This document shows positions 1 through 12,385 of a stretch of DNA of 64,000 bases, in pieces (within the stretch, counting starts at the first letter, position 1; each line of letters begins with the position of its first letter). Position numbers and translations under genes: made by a program. Under the pieces are notes generated by a model that was not told the DNA's origin, ran no database searches, and worked only from the letters and a program-made list of their open reading frames with translations. Source of the DNA: Bolinopsis microptera (lineage: Eukaryota; Ctenophora; Tentaculata; Lobata; Bolinopsidae); assembly GCF_026151205.1 (NCBI RefSeq), contig NC_087078.1, positions 15,579,118-15,643,117 on the forward strand. Reading direction: 5' to 3'.

Positions 1-1376
1 AACTGTACTACTACTGTACTACTACTACTAACTGTACTACTACTACTACTACTAACTGTACTACTACTGTACTACTACTACTAACTGTACTACTTCTGTA
101 CTACTGCTACTAACTGTACTACTACTACTATCTGTACTACTACTGTACTACTACTACTAACTGTACTACTACTACTAACTGTACTACTACTGTACTACTA
201 CTACTAACTGTACTATACTGTACTACTACTACTAACTGTACTACTACTGTACTACTGCTACTAACTGTACTACTACTGTACTACTGCTACTAACTGTACT
301 ACTACTGTACTACTACTACTGTACTACTAACTGTACTACTACTGCTACTAACTGTACTACTGCTACTAACTGTACTACTACTGTACTACTGCTACTAACT
401 GTACTACTACTGTACTACTGCTACTAACTGTACTACTGCTACTAACTGTACTACTACTGTACTACTACTACTAACTGTACTACTACTATACTACTACTAC
501 TAACTGTACTACTTCTGTACTACTGCTACTAACTGTACTACTTCTACTATCTGTACTACTACTGTACTGCTACTACTAACTGTACTACTACTGTACTACT
601 ACTACTAACTGTACTACTACTGTACTACTGCTACTAACTGTACTACTACTGTACTACTGCTACTAACTGTACTACTAACTGTATACTACTACTACTAACT
701 GTACTACTACTGTGCTACTGCTACTAACTGTACTACTACTACTACTAACTGTACTACTACTGTACTACTACTACTAACTGTACTACTACTGTACTACTGC
801 TACTAACTGTACTACTGCCACTAACTGTACTACTACTGTACTACTGCTCTAACTGTACTAACTACTACTAACTGTACTACTACTGTACTACTACTAACTA
901 CTACTACTGTACTACTACTACTAACTGTACTACTACTGTACTACTACTACTAACTGTACTACTACTGTACTACTGCTACTAACTGTACTACTACTGTACT
1001 ACTACTACTAACTGTACTACTACTGTCCTACTGCTATTAACTGTACTACTACTGTACTACTACTACTAACTGTACTACTACTACTAACTGTACTACTACT
1101 GTATTACTACTACTAACTGTACTACTACTGTACTAACTGTACTAACTGACTACTACTGTTACTTACTACTAAACTGTACTACTACTGTACTACTACTACT
1201 AACTGTACTACTACTGTACTACTGCTACTAACTGTACTACTACTGTACTACTACTACTAACTGTACTACTACTGTACTACTGCTACTAACTGTACTACTA
1301 CTGTACTACTGCTACTAACTGTACTACTACTGTACTACTGCTACTAACTGTACTATGCTACTAACTGTACTACTAT
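1..1376. repeat. Satellite array, ~29 bp unit built on ACT triplets
   Basis: Nearly uninterrupted tandem array. The typical unit starts AACTGTACTACTACTGTACT and ends in a variable ACTRCTACT, about 29 bp, with frequent gain or loss of ACT triplets. ACTACT versus ACTGCT variants alternate along the array. No coding potential is apparent. Confidence 0.97.
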
Positions 1377-2379
1377 ATTGTACTATACTGTATACTATAA
1401 AAACTGTTATATATCAAACTGTACTATAATTGTAATATGAAAAATGTATATATATAAGTACTATTATAAAATGTTACTACGTCTACTATCAATGTTATAT
1501 GTACTATACTATAACGTATACTTGTATACGCTACTAACTGTATAAATTACTACTAATTACTATACTGTCTACTATATAATGTATTACATATTAACGTACT
1601 ATAGTAATTAAAAAGTACTATTGTACTACTATACTAACTGTATATACTGTAAAATGTTTAACTTTTACTAATATAAAAATGTATATGTGTACTACTATTA
1701 ACGTTTATTGTATACTGTATAATGTTTACTGTTTGATAATGTACTTATGTATATGCTAAAACTTTTAATGCTATAACTGACTATAAGTATAAAAGTACTT
1801 ATAAAAACTGTACTATATATACTAATGTATATAGTACTAAAATTAATGTACTACTACTGTATCTATATAAGTATTTACTTATATGTTAATTTACTACCTG
1901 TATATGTACTAACTGTATTCTATGTACTTTTTTATACAAAACCTGTATATAGTATTATGCTACTAATTAATGCTATAACTGTCATACTGTACTATGCTAC
2001 TAACTGAATATAGTATAGTACTAATGTATATGCATAATTTTACTATTTATATATACAAACTGTACTATATGTATATACTATAATTATTTCTGTACTACTG
2101 TATAATTTATACTAATTGTATACTATTACTGCTATATAATGTACTTATGTCTATTACTAATGTCTTAGTACTATGTAAAAACTGTATACTATTACATGTC
2201 GCCTAACTGTATATAACTTTTTACTATACTACTAACTGTATAATGTGTATGCTCAACTGTATATATACTATAAGTATTTACGTATATACTATAATGTCTA
2301 CTCTGTATATGCTATAACTGTATATGTTAATGTTATATTATACTGCTACTAACTGTACTTATATAACTGTATCTACAGT
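1377..2379. repeat. Eroded, AT-rich centre of the satellite
   Basis: Recognisable ACTGTA and TACTA pieces of the flanking satellite persist, but indels and changes toward A/T are everywhere and periodicity is lost. The borders with the clean arrays on both sides are fairly abrupt. This may be real decay or a low-quality long-read consensus through a satellite. A 60-codon open frame at 1825-2007 is low-complexity and not regarded as a gene. Confidence 0.8.
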
Positions 2380-3805
2380 ACTACTACTAACTGTACTACT
2401 ACTGTACTACTACTACTAACTGTACTACTACTGTACTACTACTACTAACTGTCTACTACTGTACTACTGCTACTAACTGTACTACTACTGTACTACTACT
2501 ACAAACTGTACTACTACTGTACTATGCTATTAACTGTACTACATACTGTACTACTACTACAAAACTGTACTACTACTACTAACTGTACTACTACTGTATT
2601 ACTACTACTAATGTACTACTACTGTACTACTGCTACTAACTGTATACTACTGTACTAATACTACTAACTGTACTACTACTGTACTACTACTATAACTGTA
2701 CTACTATGTACTACTGCTACTAACTGTACTACTACTGTACTACTACTACTAACTGTACTACTACTGTACTACTGCTACTAACTGTACTACTACTGTACTA
2801 CTGCTACTAACTGTACTACTACTGTACTACTGCTACTAACTGTACTACTGCTACTAACTGTACTACTACTACTAACTGTACTACTACTGTACTACTACTA
2901 CTAACTGTACTACTACTACTAACTGTACTACTAATTGTACTACTGCTACTAACTGTACTACTACTACTAACTGTACTACTACTACTACTAACTGTACTAC
3001 TACTGTACTACTACTACTAACTGTACTACTACTGTACTACTACTACTAACTGTACTACTACTGTACTACTGCTACTAACTGTACTACTACTACTACTAAC
3101 TGTACTACTACTGTACTACTACTACTAACTGTACTACTACTACTACTAATTGTACTACTACTGTATTACTACTACTAACTGTACTACTACTGTACTACTA
3201 CTACTAACTGTACTACTACTGTACTACTGCTACTAACTGTACTACTACTGTACTACTGCTACTAACTGTACTACTACTGTACTACTACTACTAACTGTAC
3301 TACTACTGTACTACTGCTACTAACTGTACTACTACTGTACTACTACTACTAACTGTACTACTACTACTAACTTTACTACTACTGTACTACTACTACTAAC
3401 TGTACTACTACTACTAACTGTACTACTACTGTACTACTGCTACTAACTGTACTACTACTGTACTACTACTACTAACTGTACTACTACTGTACTACTACTA
3501 CTAACTGTACTACTACTGTACTACTACTACTAACTGTACTACTGCTACTAACTGTACTACTACTGTACTACTGCTACTAACTGTACTACTGCTACTAACT
3601 GTACTACTAACTGTACTACTGCTACTAACTGTACTACTACTACTAACTGTACTACTACTGTACTACTGCTACTAACTGTACTACTGCTACTAACTGTACT
3701 ACTGCTACTAACTGTACTACCACTGTCTATTGCTACTACAGTACTACTACAGTACTACTTCTACTGTACTACTACTACTGTACTACTACTACAAACTGTA
3801 CTACT
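2380..3805. repeat. Satellite array, second block
   Basis: Same ~29 bp family and orientation as the block at 1-1376, with the same ACTACT/ACTGCT variants. It ends in degenerate units around 3730-3805 before unique sequence. Confidence 0.97.
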
Positions 3806-3812
3806 ACATTAT

Positions 3813-3976
3813 AATGTTGTGATTGCATAATTTATTGTAAATATATTATATTTCAGTATTACCGTATGTACCGATGGGAATATTTACGCGATGGGTAAGC
3901 GGGTAATATCCTGTTCAAACCCAGGATACATAACATGAAGACTTTGTTGTAACTTTGTATGAAAAGCATTAATACA
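3813..3976 (+). repeat. Dispersed ~165 bp repeat, copy 1
   Basis: Starts near TAATGTTGTGATTGCATAAT and ends near TGAAAAGCATTAATA. It matches 59717-59877 in the same orientation, with shared blocks such as GCATAATTTATTGTAAATAT, AACCCAGGAT and TTGTAACTTTG. Two copies 56 kb apart indicate an interspersed family. No transposase or terminal repeats are seen. Confidence 0.8.
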
Positions 3977-6900
3977 TAATTTGGTGCTTCAATGTGTGGT
4001 TAATGTAGATGGTTATAATTTTCGACACAAAAAGCCAGCCGCTGCCCAGTTCTATTTATATTAAATTAATTAAGGTCGTCAACGTAAAAATGATTAAAAC
4101 ATGGACATCTTTATTTGGTAATCATGCCCATACAAATGGTCCCAACATTCATTGCAAGCTACATTATTTTTTCTCATAAAGTTGATTAAAAGTCCTAATA
4201 TGATTTCGAAAAATGAGATCATTGCTCATCAAACATTGACACCTTTATTTGGTAATCATTCCTATACAAATGGTCCCAACGATTATTGCAAGCTACTTTA
4301 TCTTTTACCACATCAAGTTGATTAAAAGTCCTTTAATATGATTAATGATTTCAAAAAATTAGATCATTGCTCAAAATAGAAAACAAATTGATCCGAAGCC
4401 TACTTATAAAAGTACCTCCTGTCTCCCCATCTCAGTTAATATGCTTTCTTATTCAATAGTAAATGATAGGGAAGCAGTGTTAGATTGGCGCCTTAGATTT
4501 AGATTTTAGATAGCCTATTTTAGATTATGGCTCATTTTAGATGGCCCATCTACAGATTCAAAAATATGTCATACTATTCGCACACATTTTATCGGTCAGT
4601 TAATTTCATATTTTGCAATTTAGATGATTTTGCGTTTAAAAATCTATATTTTATAGTACAATTCTTCTCTTAAACTACTAAAACACATAAAAGTCTTCCT
4701 CTTATTACCAGGCATATTTTAGCACTGCTACGGAAAGACATACAATTTAGTATTTACATTCGCAGTTATCATGGCAGCGGTCAAAATATATTTTAGCATT
4801 TTTACAACTTACAACCCGCATATTTTGCTGTGTTGGCAACTATCCAGTGATCCCCAAACCTTGCACGGGTTATGCGAGTAATGTGCGTCAAGGTCAAACT
4901 TCTGAGATGCTGGCTTTCCAGGTCCATGGACATAAATTACACAGTAGAGGGTGCTGGGTGATTCGATGATCAATATCCCTCCCCCTTCTCTAAAAAGATA
5001 TCTTCCATAAATGACGTCAGGACTGAAAAGGCAGGGACTATACTGCAAATTCTTCAGTTTCTGGAATTTGATACTATCCAGATACTACTGTTATACTTCC
5101 TAAGAAGAATGCAACCTTGAAACCAGTCTTTAAAACAGCTGCCACACAATTTCGTTACCACCCCTCTATTAAACTACTGTCAACGGGACCTGGAATGAGC
5201 TGGAATGGTAATCTACACCATTCACAATTCTTTATCTCTTCTTGAACTCGTGTAGTCGTGTTACTTCATGCTTTTAAAGTGTAGATATACCCAAGTTTCA
5301 AATTGTTACATGTGTCTGAAACAAAAGAATTATATTTACGTTATGATACGGGAACTGGTTCTATCTGATGAATTGCAGGTCTGTAGTTGCCCTGTAACTT
5401 TGTAATACCCTCGAGTTTTAGTTTTTGGTCGATTTCTTGGCAAGTTTAGAAATTACTTATGTAGTGTTATCTCGCAAAAGTATGAAAAGTAAATAGTAGA
5501 TTATAGCTTCAAAACTTGCTGTAGTACCCGATAGAATAAATCCACCGATGTGTGATGACCCATCTAAACTCAACTCCTATTAGCTGCGCTTACAAATAAA
5601 GAAATAAGATGAGTTTGTCACCTATTAACAATTTCCTATAATCGGAACTTGAGTAATTCGTACGAGGTGCCGAGAAAAAGGAGTACAATCATCGAAGTTG
5701 CATTAAAATTTTTTTTTGCTCTGTGGCGAATAAGCTTGTTGATGTGTTGAACCTTTTTAAATTTTATTCTTTGGGGTCCCTGCCTAAGGATTGATCTTTA
5801 TAAAATAGTACGTATATTTTTTTAAAAGTATATCAAATCGAAAAATCTTCAATCTAAGTTGTAATCTTACATTTACTTACTTAAAGTTAACTTCATATAC
5901 ATGCTCAGTGCTCAGTGCTCACCCTATACGCTCCTCATAACATGGTAAACTGTAAAGCAGTAAACACCAAAGATCTAATGTCGGCACATTGTAACGCTTC
6001 GCTCATTCGAAGGATTGTCATTTTAGCAATGAACAGGTGTTCTTAAATACTGCACCATCACGTACACCAATTTGTCTGTAATATGTGATGATATCATGGC
6101 CGTCTGGCCGATGAAAGTTGAAACAACATTTTTCTGAAAATGCGTCTCTATTATCGACATGTCACTGCAAGAAGATCTGGCTTTGAGATTTTTAAATAGT
6201 GCGATATTCGTCTTCTACATGCTTCAGTCTCCAAAGGTATGCCATCTACTACTAACCTCGTTCCGATAACAATTTAACATCAATGTTCCAGCATTACGAT
6301 TACTACTGGTCACTGGAGATAAGATTTTAATAATATGTTGCAGATCAGATCAATTATACTTTTAAAACACGATGAGCAAAGATTAAAATACGTGACTGCA
6401 ATTATATACCTGAGACTGTTATAAATGTGATACCTAGAATTGATTCACTCTTAATTTACCATTATCACGTACCATGTACCACGTTCAGTTACCAGGTGGT
6501 TTTAGGTAATAGGTATGAAGAATTGGCTAGCTGCTTCAGAGAGATAAGATGTCAGATCGAAGCGACAACTTTGTACTCGTAAAGGCAAATATTTTGATTA
6601 TCGCTTTTTCGATATGGTTTTTGTCAGAGGTAATATTTTGTGAAAATTAGCCACTGGTAATTCTAATACCTACCTCAACTAAAAAATTTAATTTAATCTC
6701 GATAGCAATAATATTATTAACGCACCATGTTTTGCTGTTTGCAAGTATGCTTTTGTAGTATTTATTTTTAAATTTCATCCAGTCTTTTTGATCGATAAAC
6801 CCAAATTTCAAATTACATCTTTTGAACCACTAAACTTTAAATCTTTTGAGCCAAAGGGCTAATATATCATTGTTTAACAACAGGTAAATGTTAAACCAGG

Positions 6901-8242
6901 TCCCAGCCACTTGGATTTAGCTTGGCCACTTTAATGCTTTAATGACGATAATGAGTTTCCTTACATGTGAATAATTACAAATAATTACTAAGTATCAGTA
7001 AGTTAAACAGCGGGTACAATCTATCTAGGATATGCTGTCTGGGCGAGTAAGATGGGTGCAGAGCTAAAGAGAGGGTTACAGAGGGCTAGAGAGACAGCTA
7101 GAGTAGTTAATGCTAACACATTCTGCAGCCTCACTAACATAGTGTGAGCATGAGTAAGATGCAATGATCCGGCGACCAACAGCAGACACACAAATTAGTC
7201 CTCTTCGGCCCACGGTCGGTTGGTCGTCTCAAGACTTTAAGACTACTACCCTGGGTGTTAAGATGTGGCCTAGTGACAAGCGCCCTTCTGATAAAGCACA
7301 TTTACTGCTTTATTTTAACATTTCAACTCTCCTAGAACCTCTAAGTCTCCTATGGGAGTGGTAAATAATATCCACGTTGTCTGTCTGTGATCTTTAACTC
7401 TTTAACACTCCAATGATCCAAACAACCAAACCATGCAGACCCATCGTTAGAACACCTGTGATATTTTGCTCTAATCACATTTTATCTGGTTAGCTATGTT
7501 CTCAGGAAGTGTTTTGACAGGAAGTAACTAAGTAAGAACTCGTTATTTAGTGATATTTAGGGCAATCTGATCTGGTTACCACGTGTCATGATATGTTACA
7601 GTTTAGTTGTGCTATTTAGCCGCATTAGTGGTTGCCATGCTAACTATGTTAAGATGCGGATTGCGGGGCAGAGTTTAAATAAGCTAGGAATAGCACAATC
7701 ATTATCTACAGTCTGCTACAATTTGTGGTCATACTCTGAATACTAATAACGATTAATAACGATGCATAAGTAAGTTAGTAAGATTGTAGCTGAGTCATAT
7801 GCAACCAAGTTTGCGGTTTTAGATCTGCAAAACGCGACCACTGTGTGGTTGATCGATAGGAAGCTCGTTCTTAAATTGCATAGTTTTTCTTTTGTATTGT
7901 GTGGTCTCTTCTAATACAATTTGAACTATTCCTGAGGCTTCCTTAAATAACACATTTAATTTAATTGTACCAGTGCTGTATCTATTGAGTAGCCTGAAAG
8001 TTGGAGTGAACAGCTGCGCAGAACCGAAATAGGTGCGACCGTGCGCATTGCTAGTCTGTAATTAACCCTGCAGTACACTGTATATGAACAAAAACACCAA
8101 ATCATGAGTAGTATTTGGCATTGCGGGTGTTTAAAAAAGAGAGAGCTAATTTTAACACGACAATTTCACAAAAATACATAGCATAGGGTCTCTGCTAACG
8201 AGTTATGCAGAATTAAAAGATTTAAAAGATCACCTGTGGTAT

Positions 8243-8322
8243 CCAAACACCACGTGACACACCACATGACTCATCATGTGACACACCACGTGACACACCA
8301 CATGACTCATCGTGTGACCATC
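8243..8322. repeat. Short array of CAYGTG and TGACTCA motifs
   Basis: Tandem units of about 20 and 40 bp alternate CCACGTGACA / CATGTGACA with CATGACTCATC. Each long unit thus carries E-box-like CACGTG or CATGTG cores and an AP-1-like TGACTCA, with two TGACTCA copies in total. It lies 2.5 kb upstream of the GPCR start. A regulatory role is inferred from motif content only. Confidence 0.55.
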
Positions 8323-9940
8323 ATTAACGAGAGGTCCCCAGTAGATGTTTTGAAAACATTGCAACACTCACGTAGAAGGGGAACCAGGTGGACCATCCTA
8401 GGACGCGGCGGTTTTTCCGTACAATAAATTGCAAATATTGTCAATTTTGACGTTTTGTCTGTGCTTTTATGAGTTTATGAGTTTATTGGTTGATAATAAG
8501 TGGTCAGTGGGGGAGGTGGTGTATACTCATGTTTCATTTACAGTCACGTGACCAATTGTTAGTTTGTAACGCATGAAAAGGCAGGGACAGTAAATTTGTG
8601 ATTAGCTAAAGCTTAACGTCTCAGAAACTCGGAAGATTCATTCTAATGTTTCCAATTTCCAAAGTTTATTGTACGGTAATAACATTTTTACAAAAACAGT
8701 TCACTATTACAGTTATATGATTTATTCACGGAACCATACCGTAACTAAATAATTGTTGGTTTGCTTCATTCTAACTTAAAGTATCTATTTCTGCAGCTGA
8801 CTTGGCCGCTTATATTTATCTAACGTCTTGCTCAAGATCTTTGCCTGATTAACATATCCAGCCGTGACCGGGAATGTTCAGACGTATAGAGCATTTCATT
8901 TAATTAATTCCAGGTTTTAAAATTCAGTCTTTACGTTATCTCATATAAATTGATGGATAATTCGTTTGTTTGATCGACCGCGAGTTTATTAAATAAATGA
9001 TAGTGATACTCACTAAGTCTTATACAGTTTAATAACTTAGCATACCATTTTAACCATGATAGCCTAATAAAGGATATCTTCCTTGCTACCCTACAGCATA
9101 GCCGCGAAAAGCTGCCCTCTAGGCCTCTCAGTCTCAAGGTTTGAGTTTTTGTAATACTATTGCAATTATTTTGAACTTTAAACGGCCGAGTTACATGAAC
9201 CCTGATATAGGATAGCCGGCCAGAGCGGTCTACAAGAGGGTCTAAGATACGTGAGACTAACGCAAATGTAGGAGTGATACCAGGTGCATCGCAAGTCTAC
9301 TACAGGTCTACTGAACCACTCATACAGTAAATAGTGGACACATTTGGGAGGTGGGAATAGTGTTCTGTGTTTATTCATTGTTTACTTTTGTTTACCCAAA
9401 CAATCCTAATTAATTTAATGATAATCAATTCCTCCATTGTGTCGGATAGGGGTTAGCAGGTGTGTAGTTAGATTTTCAGTCTAGACTCTAGACCTTGTTG
9501 GATCAGTTCCAGTTTTGTTCTGTTAATGGACTTATCGCCTTTATTTTCCAAACTCCGACACGAAGCAACTAACTGTTCTTTTTTACGTGGTTACGTTGAA
9601 TAAAATGAACCTTTTACAATTTACAAACTTGTATAACTAATACAGAAGAATCAAGATCACGTTATAACTCGAATACCTCAAATATCTTTAATCTTTATGG
9701 GGTGTATAAAGGTATCTTGTCGGTGCTGCAGACCAAGTTTTATACAGTTATGCCTTATGTAACCTAGCGTCCCGCCCACCACATTACCATTTAGTGCTGG
9801 TAATTACCACCGACGGTAAGATGGAGGAATAATTCCAAAAGGTGGGAGTTAGCAGCCCAGGGCAGACGCGTCCATTAAGACAGGAGGGGGCTGCAGGTGG
9901 TGGCGGATGGGGTGAGCAGATTTGACACAAGTTATCCGCG

Positions 9941-10285
9941 ATATTGGAGGAGTTTTTGAAGCTTTGTACGTGACGTAAAGAGTATTGCATCTGTCGTTAG
10001 TGCTGTTCATTAGTATTCTAGAATAGGTTTATGTTCCAGACGTGTGCTTTATGTGGTGGGACACAATTGTTGCTAATATTGGAGAGTTTTGTAGCTCTTT
10101 ACGTCACGTTTTGAGAGTCTCGTACGTCACATTTGTGCTGTTCATTATTGTAAATATAGGTACATGTTCGTACATGTTCTGAACATGTGTTTCCTTAAAA
10201 AGTTTACTTTTAGGTAACCTTCTAGGTCTATTTTGAGATACAGAAACCACGTATTGCTCTCTCATACGTCATGAGTCATGAGTTT
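9941..10285. promoter_or_regulatory. Diverged tandem repeat with CRE-like TACGTCA sites
   Basis: Two diverged copies of a ~130 bp segment start at about 9941 and 10076, each running TATTGGAG..GTTTT..AGCT..TACGTSACGT and later GTGCTGTTCATTA. They carry TGACGTAA, TTACGTCACG and TACGTCAC, and a further ATACGTCATGAGTCATGAG lies near 10264. These resemble CREB/ATF and AP-1 half sites. They lie 0.5-0.85 kb upstream of the GPCR coding start, so they are candidate proximal elements; function is inferred. Confidence 0.35.
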
Positions 10286-10794
10286 TGTACACGTAGCTGG
10301 TATTATGCAGCTCTGTAACATTATCAGGTAAAAGAAGAGTGGTTTTGTGTGTTTGTTAGCCAATAGAACGTGTTTTCTTTCCAGGCAGGTAAATATGAAG
10401 AGGTAGGGATGTACGCCGCTCAAATTTACATAATTACGCTGTAATCTTGGTAAAACGTAAAGTTGGGCGGTATTCCATTTGCTGACCAAAATTAGTTGCC
10501 TTTGAGGTTATTTTAAGCTCAAAAGTCAACATATAAGCATGCACGGTTGATAGTTAAGTCCAGAATTAGTTGCCCTGTCGTCAGAAAGTTGTTAAATGTG
10601 GACAATACCTTCTACTTGCTTACAATTTTTTATTCTGATACTTTTGTATTTTACACGACTAAATGAAAAAATTGCATTTTGATTATGTGTTCTATCCCTT
10701 TTTCACTTAAATCAAATGTTTTCCCATTGACATTAACAGTTTTCCTAATCATTGTATCAAAATTAATTGATCATGATGTTATCTTATAGGAACC

Positions 10795-12290
10795 ATGGTC
10801 ACATCGGGTCACTGCAACAGCACATATGCGTCCCAGAACTCTTACTATTGGGAGGAACATATAATTTACAATGAGACTATGCGGATGCTGCTCGTTGTGG
10901 TAAATCTGGGCGTTTCAACTGGAATCATAATGAGCTTCTCAATGATCATGATGGTCATCTACCGTCAGGTAAATACATTCTATGACTAAGATGAGCTTTA
11001 AGATAATGTAAACTCATTTCTGTGTATTTAGTTATAAATTTTTAAATAGCTAGAGGTATTTTTGCTTCAAGTACTGTTTACAGTAACCTGTTGACTATCA
11101 GTTATATACAATTAGCAATGAGTACAAATATGCATAATTTCTGTACAGTTCGTAGTTAGTTCTAACCGTCGTAATAACAACAAACTAGAACCATGTTTAC
11201 CATAAAGTAAGTTAGACATCATATGTCCGCAAGTAGAAACATCATTCAAAAGTTTTTCTTGACCAACTTATGGTTTTCAGAGAGAGAAACGGAAGCCAAG
11301 TAACGTGTTCATATTGAGTATGTGTGTAACGGACTTCATGGCGACTACCATCATTGCACCTCATTTTGTGGCAGCAGCAGCGTTAGGTTAGACAGTCAGC
11401 ATTTGATTTAGAATAATTTAATTTATTCTTTGCATGATGATTGACAGGAAGAGAATATGTTTTATTTAAAAATATAATAAATTATTAAACATCGTAATAA
11501 AAGAGTAGTGTCTTTATAGTTCTCCTTGAAATCCTATGAATCGATTTCTCATTCTGAAATTCCTCAGGTAAATGGCCCAGCAACTATCTCCACTGTAAAG
11601 TGCTGGCATTCCTCAATACATTCCTGCCTGGAATGAGCATCATGAATCTAATTCTCATCGCTCTTGACAGGATGGTGGCTATTTTCAAACCCACCAAGTA
11701 AGTTGTTTCATTTAATTTACTATAATATCTTTTTATGTATATATTTTATATATATATATAGAATGGTGGAGTAATTAAAGTATATATACTTTAATTACTC
11801 CACCACCGGTACTTTTATGGAGAACCATATGCCCAGTGCCCACTTACAAAATTAGTACCCAACGCAGATGGCTGGGGTTCTAAAAATTGATAAGCTTCCA
11901 AGATACTATAGATAAGTACTCTAACTCGGTAATAGAGTGGCATGTGGATGTTAACATGAACATTGAACACGCGTCATTCATCCACCGTAACTCATAGCTG
12001 TACCATTATTAGTCATGGCTACCACTCATTTGTCTTAAAACTCGCTAAAAACCTTTAGTAAAGTTCTCATCGTGCAGCATTAGTCACCTGACAAGATCAT
12101 TATTCAGCACCAAACAGTACCAGCCATACTTTGGGGGTTTTAAACCCCGCCACCATACGACAACTTCCAATAGTGTTTAACTGAGCCAATGATCGCAGCT
12201 GTGCTATGCGGAGGTCATCACAGAGTGATGTGCTACAGAGTAGAGTTACCAAAACATATTTCACCGCATGTAATACAACTCCCTCTCTCC

Positions 12291-12385
<95 letters not shown>

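Larger units (their letters stand above)
3977..10788. other. Gene-poor region, no supported coding exon
   Basis: No exon here matches a family I recognise. One open stretch on the minus strand at about 4813-5045 sits between an AG and a GTAAGT, but it lacks a pyrimidine tract and any partner exon, so I do not call it. Other open frames are short and low in coding character. The distal part should include the promoter and any 5' UTR exon of the GPCR gene, because a good acceptor (TTATCTTATAG) lies just before its start codon. Confidence 0.6.

Noticed and set aside
1-3805. CRISPR-like array
   Set aside because: Units are contiguous with no unique spacers, and the genome is a eukaryote's. It is a satellite.
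4809-5048. Minus-strand open frame of 79 codons flanked by AG and GTAAGT
   Set aside because: No pyrimidine tract, no partner exon in 7 kb and no family likeness; kept only as a remark.
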